Notes: a model not told the origin generated them from the sequence alone. DNA of 64,000 bases from Clostridium ihumii AP5 (GCF_000612845.1 NZ_CCAT010000084.1:47132-111131); one strand, 5' to 3'; numbered from the stretch's first letter, positions 18,812 to 27,543 are shown. Made by a program: numbers and translations.

Positions 18812-21800
18812 ATGAAAAAAAATAAAATAGGAATAATAAGTTTCATTTTATCATTTATTATGGTTATAAATATTATTATGCCTGTAAAAGTTTTTGCTGA
18901 TACTACTTCAGAAAAAGCCAAATTAGAGCAGGAAATAGAAACATTAAAGGAAGAGGTTAAAAGCAGAAGTCCTAAAGACTATTTAGACTGCTTAACATTA
19001 AGAGCGTTAGGTGAACCGGTGGATAAGTCACAGATAAATCTTATTGATAACATAAGTTCTGCTTATGACAATGAAAATAATTCTAAAGTAAATGCACAAA
19101 ATATACTAAAACTTGTATGTGTAAAGGAAGATGTAAATAGTGAAAAATACAAGAAATATGTAGAAGCACTTACTAATGGATTAAGTGAAAAAGGCTTTTT
19201 ATCCCAAAGTGGTAGGGAGTATATAGATTTAGATTTAAATACTACTGCATTATGTATAATAGCATTAGAACTTGCGCATGTAGATTATGATAAAGAAAAA
19301 GCAAAACAATCTTTATTAAATTATGTTAAAACCGAATTAGAAAAGGATACTGATAGTATTAAAAATATAGAACCAATAACTAATGCAATAATTGCATTAA
19401 ATCTTTTAAAGGTGGAAAATTATAATAATTATATAGATAGATTTTTAGATATATTTAAATATTCTATAAATCATGAAGGAAAAATTGAAATAGATAATGG
19501 AACGTGGCCAAGCTATAATGGAAGTTTAATACAAGCACTTATATTAATAGGCCAAGACCCTACATCAGAAGATTGGACTTCTGAAGATGGACCCAATTTG
19601 ATAGATGGATTAAATTCTTTTAAATATGACACAGATACTAAGAATTTGGCAAAGTTGTCTGCACTTGTAGATTATTATAATTTTAAATATGGCAATAAAA
19701 AATCTATGTATAATTTAGATTATGAAATATCTACACCAAGTAAAATTGAATTTGAAAATAGTAATATTAAAATAAAAGAAGGCAAAGAACAAGGTTTAAA
19801 TATAAAAATTTATGATGAAAAAAATAATCCTATGATAGGTGAAGCGTTTGTATTTACAAATCATAATAAGGATTTAGTAGAGCTAGATGAAAGAAGTTTA
19901 AAAGTTAAAGCATTAAAATGTGGTAATGCAAAAATAGAGGTAGCTTTAAAGAAAAATAATAATATAAAAGCTAATTTAGACATAGAAGTTTATAAAAATC
20001 CAGTTTCAAAGATAGAAATAAATATAAATGAAGATTATATGCCAATAAAAGTTAATGATATAGTTACTGTGGAAACTATATGCAAGGATGATGAAGATGA
20101 TAGAGTTTATAACAGTAATTTTAAATATTCTTCAGATAATGAAAATATAGTGAGTATAGATAATAAAGGTAATTTAACGGCTAAAAAAGTTGGTAAAGTT
20201 AATATAAAAGTTTCTATTGAAGACAATGAAACTGTATATGCTGAAAAAGAAATAGAGATTCAAGATAACTTAGGCCTTAATGAAATAAGTAAAAAAGACC
20301 ATGAGAAGATTAAAGCAGAAGTTGAAAATCTAAAAAATTATTATTTAACTGAAACTAAAGATGGGTTAGTACCATTAGCATTATCAAAAATAGGTGTAGT
20401 AAAAAAAGCATATATAAGGAGAAATTGTGCTAATGCATATGATCTTAGTTTAAATATATTTGCTACAATAGGAAGTGGTGAAAATCCTAGAAATTACCAA
20501 AACAATAATTATGTAGAACAATTAAAAGAAATCCAAAAGAAAGATGGAGAAAATAAAGGACAGTTTATAAAAAATGATTATTCGGATAAAAATAATCTAA
20601 AAAGCCAATGTTATGCAGTATTAGCACTAGATTTAGCGAAAGAAGAATATGATAAAAAAAGTGCTATAGAAGCTATAATAGATTTATCTAAAAATGGAGA
20701 TGGAGATACAACGTATACAGAAGTTCAGAAAAAAGCATTGGTAGCTTTAGTTCTTGCTGGGGTTGATAAGGATATAGAAAAAACAAAATATTTAAAAAGT
20801 CTTATATTAGATATGAAAAATGAATTCTTAAAAAATGGACAATTTCAATGTAAAAATGATAGATGTAGAAGTACAGCATTAGTTATTCAAGCATTAGTTG
20901 CTAATAACATAAATCCATTAGGAAAAGATTTTACATATGTTAAAGGTGAAGAAAAGAAGAATTTATTTGATGTACTTTTAAGTTATAAATCAGACCAATT
21001 AAAGAATGGAAATCCTTATTTTGGTTTTGCAAATGGTATAGGTTATGGAAGCAATGTAATTAATGCACAGAGTACAACTAATGCATTATGTGCATTAGTA
21101 GATTTATATAATAAAGAATCAAATTTTGGTATAAAATCCTCTGTTGACATGGATAATGGTGAAGCACCAAAAATAACTATAATTGGAGTGGAAAATAATA
21201 AGGTTTATAAAGGTGATGTTAATGTTGAAATTTCATCAACTGAAGGTAATAAATGGACTGCCAAGTTAAATGGTGAAAACTTTACAGGCGGAAAATTCAC
21301 TACTTCAGGCATTCATACACTAGAGGTAGTAGCTGAAAATGATAAAGGGTTAAAAATAACTAAATCTTTACAATTTGCTATAGACAAAAATCAAAGCACT
21401 GAGATTAATTTAAGAGTTGAAGGTAGAGAAAAAACTTTATTTAATGAAAAGATTAAAGTTGGAGAAGGCTCTAAAAATGTATTAGATTTAATAAAAATTT
21501 CTTTAGGACTTGACAAAGTAAAGCTTAGAGAAACAAACAACATGATGGTAGCTTCTATATTAGATGAAAAAGAATTAGAAGGTAAATATGGATGGTGCTA
21601 CTTAATATTAAAAAACAACAAAGTAGAACATCCAGGTGTAGGGATGGACTCATACAAAATAGATAAAGAAAATTTATCTATGGATGAGATAGTGCTTTAT
21701 GTAAGTGACTATAAGGATACAGATATAAAAACACAAACACCTAATATGACTTATAAAGTTAAAGGTGATAAAGTTATATTAAACTTTAATAGTTATAATA

Positions 21801-22315
21801 AAAGTATAAGAGGAATGGATGTTACAGTTAATAATAAAAAGTATATAACTGATGATAATGGAAATATAGAAATAGAAAAAGAAGAAGTCCTTAATGTATC
21901 TATAGGTAAAAGAAGTTCAAGTGAAGGAATTTTATTTGTACCTATGAACTATGTTATAAACATAGAAATGGAAAATACAAAACCAGAAGAGTTAGATAAA
22001 GAAGAAATAAAGGTTGAAAATCTAACTGATGAAAATAGCTTTAAATTAGGACAAGAAGGAAAAGTTAGATTAAAGGTAACAAATACATTTAAAGAAGAAA
22101 AAGATTTAGATTTCATAGTAGGGTTATATGATGATAATAACAAGTTAGTAGACTATATATCCTTAGAAAATAAAATAAAAGCCAATAAAAGTACAGTTTT
22201 AGAATCAATGATGGTTATGCCAAGTAATGGGAAGTACACTGTTAAAGTATTCTTGTGGGATAATTTGGATAATATGAATAGTCTTTGTGACAATATAGTA
22301 ATAAAAGTTAAATAA
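18812..22315 (+). CDS. Giant secreted protein: two alpha/alpha barrels, Ig-like domains, DUF4430 and C-terminal beta domain
   Basis: A 1167-residue protein starts at ATG 18812 after AAGGGGGAG. Visible order: signal peptide (cleavage near VFAD); barrel 1 (~40-300: DYLDCLTLRALGE, LDLNTTALCIIALELA, GTWPSYNGSLIQALILIGQD); two Ig-like Big_2 domains (~305-480). Barrel 2 lies at ~490-765 (DGLVPLALSKIG, RCRSTALVIQALVANNINP). An Ig-like segment follows (~780-860), then a DUF4430 region (~865-967: VLDLIKISLGLDKVKLRE, YGWCYLILKNNK) and a further beta segment. The module ending in KVFLWDNLDNMNSLCD comes last (~1065-1167). Barrel plus DUF4430 in one chain is the domain plan of transcobalamin. It may be the main soluble or surface capture protein. 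It is the last gene before a terminator. Confidence 0.82.
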   Translation: MKKNKIGIISFILSFIMVINIIMPVKVFADTTSEKAKLEQEIETLKEEVKSRSPKDYLDCLTLRALGEPVDKSQINLIDNISSAYDNENNSKVNAQNILKLVCVKEDVNSEKYKKYVEALTNGLSEKGFLSQSGREYIDLDLNTTALCIIALELAHVDYDKEKAKQSLLNYVKTELEKDTDSIKNIEPITNAIIALNLLKVENYNNYIDRFLDIFKYSINHEGKIEIDNGTWPSYNGSLIQALILIGQDPTSEDWTSEDGPNLIDGLNSFKYDTDTKNLAKLSALVDYYNFKYGNKKSMYNLDYEISTPSKIEFENSNIKIKEGKEQGLNIKIYDEKNNPMIGEAFVFTNHNKDLVELDERSLKVKALKCGNAKIEVALKKNNNIKANLDIEVYKNPVSKIEININEDYMPIKVNDIVTVETICKDDEDDRVYNSNFKYSSDNENIVSIDNKGNLTAKKVGKVNIKVSIEDNETVYAEKEIEIQDNLGLNEISKKDHEKIKAEVENLKNYYLTETKDGLVPLALSKIGVVKKAYIRRNCANAYDLSLNIFATIGSGENPRNYQNNNYVEQLKEIQKKDGENKGQFIKNDYSDKNNLKSQCYAVLALDLAKEEYDKKSAIEAIIDLSKNGDGDTTYTEVQKKALVALVLAGVDKDIEKTKYLKSLILDMKNEFLKNGQFQCKNDRCRSTALVIQALVANNINPLGKDFTYVKGEEKKNLFDVLLSYKSDQLKNGNPYFGFANGIGYGSNVINAQSTTNALCALVDLYNKESNFGIKSSVDMDNGEAPKITIIGVENNKVYKGDVNVEISSTEGNKWTAKLNGENFTGGKFTTSGIHTLEVVAENDKGLKITKSLQFAIDKNQSTEINLRVEGREKTLFNEKIKVGEGSKNVLDLIKISLGLDKVKLRETNNMMVASILDEKELEGKYGWCYLILKNNKVEHPGVGMDSYKIDKENLSMDEIVLYVSDYKDTDIKTQTPNMTYKVKGDKVILNFNSYNKSIRGMDVTVNNKKYITDDNGNIEIEKEEVLNVSIGKRSSSEGILFVPMNYVINIEMENTKPEELDKEEIKVENLTDENSFKLGQEGKVRLKVTNTFKEEKDLDFIVGLYDDNNKLVDYISLENKIKANKSTVLESMMVMPSNGKYTVKVFLWDNLDNMNSLCDNIVIKVK

Positions 22316-22337
22316 CATAGATTTTAAAAATCATACA

Positions 22338-22377
22338 GTAATCAATATTTAAGATAGTGCACTTAAATATTGATTAC
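22338..22377 (+). terminator. Terminator after cassette 2 operon
   Basis: A 16-bp perfect stem (22338-22353 with 22362-22377) has an 8-base loop and is followed by CTTGTTTT. It ends the 11160-22315 operon. Confidence 0.8.
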
Positions 22378-22415
22378 CTTGTTTTACAGGAGAATTGAAT
22401 TTAGGAGTGAGAAAG

Positions 22416-23645
22416 TTGAGAAGAAATAAAATAATATCTAAAATAGTGCTAGTAACTATGGTTACATCTATACTTGTAACTAGTAAAGCTTATGGAAACA
22501 CTATAAATGCTAGAACTAATGATTTAAATAAGGTATGGACTATAAAATTTAATGAGAATTTAAAGGAAAGTACTTTAAAAAATGAAATTTCAGTAGTTGA
22601 TAAAGATGGAAATATAATAGATAGTAAAGTTGAAATTAAAGAAGGAAAAAATGTGGTTATATATCCACCAAAAGAAGGATATATAAATGGTAATGTATAT
22701 ACATTAAATATTGGTAAAAACATAAGAAATATAAATAGTAAAAGTATAAAAAGTAAAAAAACTTTTATATTTGAAGTAAATAATGAAAGTGTTTCTTACA
22801 ATAAATCTATTTATATGTATAAAGATGTTGTTGAAAAAAATATAGATGATATGTGTAATAGTATAGTGAAAAATGGAATAAATAGTGATTGGCAAGCAAT
22901 AGCGTTAGCTAAAAATAATAAAGAAATTCCAAGTGGGTATTTAGACAAAATAAAAAAACAAATTGATAACAATGAAATAGTACAATCTACAGATTATGAG
23001 AGAATGATATTAGTATTATCAGCATTAGGACAAGATCCTAAAAATTTTAATAATACTAACTTAGTAGAAAAGTTATATAATAATCCAGAATTAGATAGTC
23101 AAGGTAATAATGCTTTAATATTTGGATTAATAGCATTAGATAGTAAAAATCATCAATTAGAAAATAATTCTATATGGACAAGAGAAAAATTAGTTGATGC
23201 TTTGTTAAATTCAAAAACAGAAGATGGTGGTTGGAGCTTTTTAAGTTCTAAAGCAGAACCAGATATGACTGGAATGGCAATTGCAGCATTAAGCAATTAT
23301 AAAAAAGATGAAAAGATAAATAAATCAATAGAAGAATCTATAACTCTTTTAAGTAGTATGCAAAACACAGATGGAACATTTTCATCAGTAGGTCTAAAAA
23401 ATAGTGAAAGTATATCACAAGTTATAATAGGTTTATGTGCAAATGGAATAGATCCAACAAGTAGTGAATTTACTAAAAGTGGTAAAAATCTTATAGATGC
23501 TTTATTAACATTTAAAAGTGATGATGGTGGATTTAAACACATATATGAAGGGAATAGTAATGGAAAGGCAACAGAACAAGCATTATTAGCATTAGAAGCA
23601 TATAGGGAGTTGAAAAATGGAAGACTAAATTTATATGAATTTTAA
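22416..23645 (+). CDS. Secreted Ig-like plus alpha/alpha-barrel protein, paralogue of 6551
   Basis: The start TTG 22416 lies eight bases after AGGAG and gives 409 residues, exactly the length of the paralogue at 6551; an upstream TTG at 22395 has no good RBS. Layout: signal peptide (cleavage near KAYGN), SbsA/Big_5-like domain (NKVWTIKFNENL, VVIYPPKEGY, YTLNIGKNI), then the barrel (SDWQAIALAKNN, EDGGWSFLS, EPDMTGMAIAAL, SESISQVIIGLCANGIDP, DDGGFKHIYEG). The last 250 bases are nearly identical to those of the gene at 6551. It has its own terminator, so it is a separate transcription unit or a weak read-through gene. Confidence 0.8.
   Translation: MRRNKIISKIVLVTMVTSILVTSKAYGNTINARTNDLNKVWTIKFNENLKESTLKNEISVVDKDGNIIDSKVEIKEGKNVVIYPPKEGYINGNVYTLNIGKNIRNINSKSIKSKKTFIFEVNNESVSYNKSIYMYKDVVEKNIDDMCNSIVKNGINSDWQAIALAKNNKEIPSGYLDKIKKQIDNNEIVQSTDYERMILVLSALGQDPKNFNNTNLVEKLYNNPELDSQGNNALIFGLIALDSKNHQLENNSIWTREKLVDALLNSKTEDGGWSFLSSKAEPDMTGMAIAALSNYKKDEKINKSIEESITLLSSMQNTDGTFSSVGLKNSESISQVIIGLCANGIDPTSSEFTKSGKNLIDALLTFKSDDGGFKHIYEGNSNGKATEQALLALEAYRELKNGRLNLYEF
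23396..23645 (+). repeat. 250-bp near-identical tract shared with 7531-7780
   Basis: This is the partner of the tract at 7531-7780, with five mismatches and no gap over 250 bases. The boundary at the 5' side is sharp. Confidence 0.85.
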
Positions 23646-23652
23646 ATAATAA

Positions 23653-23694
23653 AAAAACTAATGTAGATTTTAAAAACTTTCTACATTAGTTTTT
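23653..23694 (+). terminator. Terminator closing the capture island
   Basis: A 14-bp perfect stem AAAAACTAATGTAG / CTACATTAGTTTTT (23653-23666, 23681-23694) is followed by GTAGTTTTATT. Confidence 0.85.
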
Positions 23695-23871
23695 GTAGTT
23701 TTATTAAATGTTTAATAAAACTATAAAAATAAAAAATTATTTATATAAATAATTTGGAACATTTAATACTTTATATAAATTAATAAAGATAATATGTATT
23801 TTATTAAATGAAAATAAAAGGTTAAAGTTTATATTAGATATATAAACTTTATATCAAAAATGAAAATTTAT

Positions 23872-24360
23872 TTATTCAAATGAAATTACATTATTTAATA
23901 AATCATTAGCTTCATTTTCTGTTATATCTTTACTTAAAGCTATTTCATCAATTATGAATTTTTTAGTATTCATTAGTAATTGTTTTTCGCTAGTATTAAG
24001 TGGTTTATTTTTATTTATAGCACTCAAATCTGAAAATACTTCTAGTTCTTTTTCAAAAGAACCAGATCTAACTTTTTCTACATTAGCTTGATATCTTTGT
24101 TTAGAATTTGTAGATTCATCTAATGATGATTCTGAATCATTTATGCTAGATAAAGTTTCCTCTAAATCTGAAGGACTAGTTATTGAACGAACATTAGATT
24201 TTTCAATGTTGTCTATTGGTAACATTAGTTTCATATTATTATTTAATATTCTAATTATGAAATATTGTTTTTTTTCACCACCAAAAACATTTTCTTCTAT
24301 GTCTTCAATTATACCTGCACCTTGCATTGGATATACAATTTTATCGCCTATTTTAAACAA
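23872..24360 (-). CDS. CarD/CdnL-family RNA-polymerase-binding regulator
   Basis: This protein of about 162 residues has an N-terminal CarD_TRCF RNAP-interaction domain: FKIGDKIVYPMQGAGIIEDI, EKKQYFIIRI and MKLMLPIDNIEK. A helical C-terminal half follows (SGSFEKELEVFSDLSAINKN, SEKQLLMNTKKFIIDEIALS). CarD-family proteins bind the RNA polymerase beta subunit and stabilise open complexes, mainly for housekeeping and stress genes. The start is taken as TTG 24360, eight bases after AGGAGG; GTG 24369 overlaps the RBS. It is convergent with the barrel gene at 22416 and is probably unrelated to the island. Confidence 0.85.
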   Translation of the reverse strand: MFKIGDKIVYPMQGAGIIEDIEENVFGGEKKQYFIIRILNNNMKLMLPIDNIEKSNVRSITSPSDLEETLSSINDSESSLDESTNSKQRYQANVEKVRSGSFEKELEVFSDLSAINKNKPLNTSEKQLLMNTKKFIIDEIALSKDITENEANDLLNNVISFE

Positions 24361-24763
24361 AAAAAGCACCTCCTATAAAATTTGGTTTTAAATTAATGAT
24401 ATTTAAAAGGTAAGAAAATTTTTAAAATATTTAAAAATTAAAAAACTATATTAAATCTAATTATGTTGGATGATTTAGTTAGCTTATATGTAAAATATAA
24501 GCTAAACTAGAATTGAAGTAATTTCAATTTCATTTTACATATATTTAAAATGAATTGAAAAAAAAGTTTTTACGTATTTTTTTATAAATAAATTCTTTAT
24601 AGTTTAATTATAACATAATAAAAAAAATAATCAAATTTTTTATAATATCATAGTATGTAATGGCATGTCAATAATAATTTTATTGTAAAATTACTTTATA
24701 AATTTAAAATAAAATGATACAATGTAAAAAATTACAAAATTCATAATATAAGGGGGGAATACT
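24361..24763. other. 403-bp divergent intergenic region with a strong hairpin
   Basis: This is the shared upstream region of the CarD-family gene (-) and the GNAT gene (+). It contains an 11-bp perfect inverted repeat TTAGCTTATAT / ATATAAGCTAA (24479-24489, 24495-24505) with a 5-base loop. The rest is A/T runs. No small ORF with a good RBS was seen. Confidence 0.5.
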
Positions 24764-25336
24764 ATGTATTTCAAAAAACTAATAGGGGAAATGGTTTATT
24801 TATCACCAATGAATCCAGAAGATTGTGAAAAATATGCAGAATGGATTAATGATATAGAAGTATCTAGTAATTTAGGATTAGTGAAAAAGCAAATTAATGA
24901 ATTTATAGAAAGAGAAATGTTACAAAATTTATCAAAACAAGAATTTAATTTTGCAATTGTGGATAAGAAAAATGATGAGGCTATAGGTAGTGTAGGCCTT
25001 TTTCAAATAGATTATATAAATAGAAGTGCAGAAGTAGGGATTTTTATAGGTAATAAAAATTATTGGGGAAAAGGATATGGTAGTGATGCATTAAATTTAA
25101 TGTTAGATTTTACTTTCAATATATTAAATTTTAATAGTGTAAAGTTAAAAACTTATTCTTATAATAGTAGAGCTATTAATTGTTATAAAAAAGTAGGATT
25201 TAAGGAAGTTGGAGCATTAAGAGAAGGAAAAATTATTGCTGGAGAAAAGTATGACATAATTGTTATGGATATATTGTCAAATGAATTTAAAAATAGCTAT
25301 ATAAAGAAAATTGTAAATTTAAATCAAATATATTAA
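24764..25336 (+). CDS. GNAT acetyltransferase, RimJ/RimL type
   Basis: This 190-residue GNAT-fold protein opens with MVYLSPMNPEDCEKYAEWIN. It has the acetyl-CoA-binding stretch VGIFIGNKNYWGKGYGSDAL and the C-terminal RAINCYKKVGFKEVGALREG typical of RimJ/RimL-like N-acetyltransferases. The last ~20 residues extend past the domain. ATG 24764 follows AAGGGGGG. It is the first of four consecutive acetyltransferase-like genes; the substrate is unknown. Confidence 0.85.
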   Translation: MYFKKLIGEMVYLSPMNPEDCEKYAEWINDIEVSSNLGLVKKQINEFIEREMLQNLSKQEFNFAIVDKKNDEAIGSVGLFQIDYINRSAEVGIFIGNKNYWGKGYGSDALNLMLDFTFNILNFNSVKLKTYSYNSRAINCYKKVGFKEVGALREGKIIAGEKYDIIVMDILSNEFKNSYIKKIVNLNQIY

Positions 25337-25349
25337 GGAGAAGTTTTAA

Positions 25350-25808
25350 ATGAATTTTATCATAAAAAAATTGGATAAAGATGAGGAAGGGTTAAGTGAA
25401 CTATTATTAATGGCAGATCCATCTTATGATATGATAAAAAAATATATAGACAAGTGCATTTGTTATGGTATTTACTTAGGTAATGAATTAGTAGGTCAAT
25501 ATTCAATTTTAAATATTAAAAAAGATATAATGGAAATAATGAATATTTCAGTAAATGAAAAATATCAAGGAAGAGGATTAGGAAAACAATTGATATTTCA
25601 TGCAATTAATTTTGCAAAAGAAGAAAATGCAAAATTATTAGAGATTGGAACCGGCAATTCTAGTATAAATCAGCTGAAGTTATATCAAAAATGTGGTTTT
25701 AGAATTAATGGCATATATAAAGATTATTTTAAATTGAATTATGATGAGGAAATATTTGAAAATGATATTAGATGTATAGATATGATAAGACTTAGTATAA
25801 ATTTATAA
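25350..25808 (+). CDS. GNAT acetyltransferase
   Basis: The 152-residue protein is a single GNAT domain. It has the beta4/alpha3 acetyl-CoA site MNISVNEKYQGRGLGKQLIF and the C-terminal LKLYQKCGFRINGIYKDYF. It resembles YvbK-like acetyltransferases. It starts at ATG 25350 after AAGGAG, 13 bases behind the previous gene, so the two are probably co-transcribed. The substrate is unknown. Confidence 0.85.
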   Translation: MNFIIKKLDKDEEGLSELLLMADPSYDMIKKYIDKCICYGIYLGNELVGQYSILNIKKDIMEIMNISVNEKYQGRGLGKQLIFHAINFAKEENAKLLEIGTGNSSINQLKLYQKCGFRINGIYKDYFKLNYDEEIFENDIRCIDMIRLSINL

Positions 25809-25822
25809 TGAGGGTTTAGGAT

Positions 25823-26554
25823 ATGGTGGATAGTTTTATAGAGTTTTATAGAGCAAAAGAGGATCAAATAGAGTATTTAAAGTATGAGGAAAGTTTTAAA
25901 CGGAGCACTGCTATTATATGTGAAGAAAGTGATGATTTTTTAGGAATATTAGAGTACAATATATTAAATTTTGATATTGCAAGAATATTAAATCTTAATA
26001 TATTGAGAAAATGTAAATCAAATGAAATTTTAAATGGAATGATAGAGGAAGTATTATATTGGAATCCGTATATCAAAGAAATTATTTATGAAGAAAATGA
26101 AGATGAATTTATGGATAAATTACTTAAAAATAATGGATTTGTAAAAGATAAAAATTATATAAAGAAAATAGATAGTAGTATAGAAGTTTTTAAAATAAAC
26201 ATTGAAGACATAAAACCAGAACAGCTAACTGTTGATAAAGAAAAGTTAGACAGAGTATATTCATGGGTTAAAAATCCAGAAGATATAATAATTTCTTGTG
26301 TAAAAATAGATGATAAAATAGTTTCTATAGATGGTCATTCTAGATTAGTTTGTGCATATTTAAAAGGATTTTCTTATGTGTATGGATATTTTGAAAAGGA
26401 TAATGTAGATGAAAAGTTTTTTAGAGAATGTATAAGTTGGTGTGAAAAAGATGGCATATATAATGTAAGAGACTTATCAAAAAGAGTGGTAACTAGTGAA
26501 GAACACGAAAATATTTGGATAAAAAAATGTCATGATTATTTTAAAACTAATTAA
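25823..26554 (+). CDS. Conserved protein, possible degenerate GNAT-fold
   Basis: A 243-residue protein lies 14 bases behind a GNAT gene and 34 before another. No confident domain was recognised. The first half (IICEESDDFLGILEYNILNF; KLLKNNGFVKDKNYIKKI) has the beta-strand/turn rhythm of a GNAT C-terminus, but no clear (Q/R)xxGx(G/A) acetyl-CoA loop was found. The second half (IISCVKIDDKIVSIDGHSRL) has a sequence I do not recognise. It may be a divergent acyltransferase or a nucleotide-free homologue. Position in a GNAT run is the only functional hint. Confidence 0.6.
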   Translation: MVDSFIEFYRAKEDQIEYLKYEESFKRSTAIICEESDDFLGILEYNILNFDIARILNLNILRKCKSNEILNGMIEEVLYWNPYIKEIIYEENEDEFMDKLLKNNGFVKDKNYIKKIDSSIEVFKINIEDIKPEQLTVDKEKLDRVYSWVKNPEDIIISCVKIDDKIVSIDGHSRLVCAYLKGFSYVYGYFEKDNVDEKFFRECISWCEKDGIYNVRDLSKRVVTSEEHENIWIKKCHDYFKTN

Positions 26555-26588
26555 TATATTTTATGTATATGAGTAAAGGAATTTTTAT

Positions 26589-27032
26589 ATGAAAATAGTT
26601 GTAAAAAGATTTAATGATTTAACTAATATAGAATTATATGAAATATTAAAATTAAGAAATGAAGTTTTTATTGTAGAACAAAATTGTGCTTATCAAGATT
26701 GTGATAATAAGGATTTTAAATCATATCATATTTTAAGTTATGATAATGAAAATATAGTTGCATATTTAAGAGTTTTAGAAAAAAGTGTTTCTTATAATGA
26801 AGTATCTATAGGTAGAGTACTAGTAAAAAAAAATTATAGGGGAAAAGGAATTGCTAGAAAAAATATGCTTTATGCAATGTTATTTATAGAAGATAAACTT
26901 AAGGAAGATAGAATAAGAATATCTGCACAACAGTATTTATTAGAATTTTATAAAAGCTTAGGATTTAAAGTTGTATCAGATATTTACTTGGAAGATAATA
27001 TTCCACATGTAGAAATGTTTTTTGAAAAATAA
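26589..27032 (+). CDS. ElaA-like GNAT acetyltransferase
   Basis: This 147-residue protein has the ElaA-type opening (ELYEILKLRNEVFIVEQNCA) followed by YQDCDNKDFKSYHIL. The acetyl-CoA loop is IGRVLVKKNYRGKGIARKNM and the end is FYKSLGFKVVSDIYLEDNIP, then a His (HVEMFF) as in the ElaA family. The substrate of this family is not established. It is the last of four acyltransferase-like genes on the + strand. Confidence 0.82.
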   Translation: MKIVVKRFNDLTNIELYEILKLRNEVFIVEQNCAYQDCDNKDFKSYHILSYDNENIVAYLRVLEKSVSYNEVSIGRVLVKKNYRGKGIARKNMLYAMLFIEDKLKEDRIRISAQQYLLEFYKSLGFKVVSDIYLEDNIPHVEMFFEK

Positions 27033-27102
27033 AACTAATAAATAGTAACATAGGATACTTATAAATTAATAAATAGTATTTATAATATAACTATTAAAGA
27101 TC

Positions 27103-27160
27103 ATATAGGAATTCAAGCTTAAAAATGAAATTATTCATGTTTAAACTTGTATTTCTATAG
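27103..27160. promoter_or_regulatory. Long imperfect hairpin just upstream of the Cys-rich ORF
   Basis: TATAGGAATTCAAGCTTAAA (from ~27105) pairs with TTTAAACTTGTATTTCTATA (to ~27159) with only wobble or single mismatches. An inner ATGAA/TTCAT stem closes the loop. It ends about seven bases before the AGGAGG of the next gene, so it may control that gene's translation or transcript stability. Confidence 0.5.
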
Positions 27161-27179
27161 TGTTTAGGAGGAATAACAA

Positions 27180-27419
27180 ATGAGTTGTGGATGTTCAAAT
27201 ATATCTAATGATGGAAAAGCTATAGTAGATTTAGTTAGAAGTAAAGGTAAGGAAGAGATGTTATTAGCTGTGCCACATGAAATAAAGTGTTCTTGTAATA
27301 ATATATTTATAATGACTAAATTAGTTGATAAGTGTCCAAAGTGTCAAATGACATATGGTGTTACACCATGTAGTTCAAAAAATAAAGATAATGTAAAAGC
27401 TGCAGATATTAATTATTAA
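27180..27419 (+). CDS. Small Cys-rich (zinc-ribbon-like) conserved clostridial protein
   Basis: This 79-residue protein starts at ATG 27180 after AGGAGGA. Its Cys pattern is CGC near the N-terminus, CSC in the middle (EIKCSCNNIF), then CPKCQ and a final TPCSS. The CSC...CPKC spacing resembles a one-zinc ribbon. The function is unknown. It is monocistronic, with a hairpin in front and a terminator behind. Confidence 0.65.
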   Translation: MSCGCSNISNDGKAIVDLVRSKGKEEMLLAVPHEIKCSCNNIFIMTKLVDKCPKCQMTYGVTPCSSKNKDNVKAADINY

Positions 27420-27455
27420 ATTATATTTTTGTAGTTAATAATTTTTAATATGTGT

Positions 27456-27490
27456 AAAAACAGGTTAATATACAATATTAACCTGTTTTT
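27456..27490 (+). terminator. Terminator after the Cys-rich gene
   Basis: A 15-bp perfect stem AAAAACAGGTTAATA / TATTAACCTGTTTTT (27456-27470, 27476-27490) is followed by AT-rich sequence. Confidence 0.88.
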
Positions 27491-27543
27491 ATTGTATAAT
27501 GGAATAAATATTGTGAGTTAATTAATGTAAGGAGATGATAAAT

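Noticed and set aside
738..22415. Cobalamin riboswitch upstream of the capture genes
   Set aside because: The gaps at 738-887, 7861-8234, 11087-11159 and 22378-22415 were read for the conserved B12-box and core (e.g. GCCACTG). None was seen, so the cobalamin link rests on protein content only; a riboswitch before position 1 remains possible.
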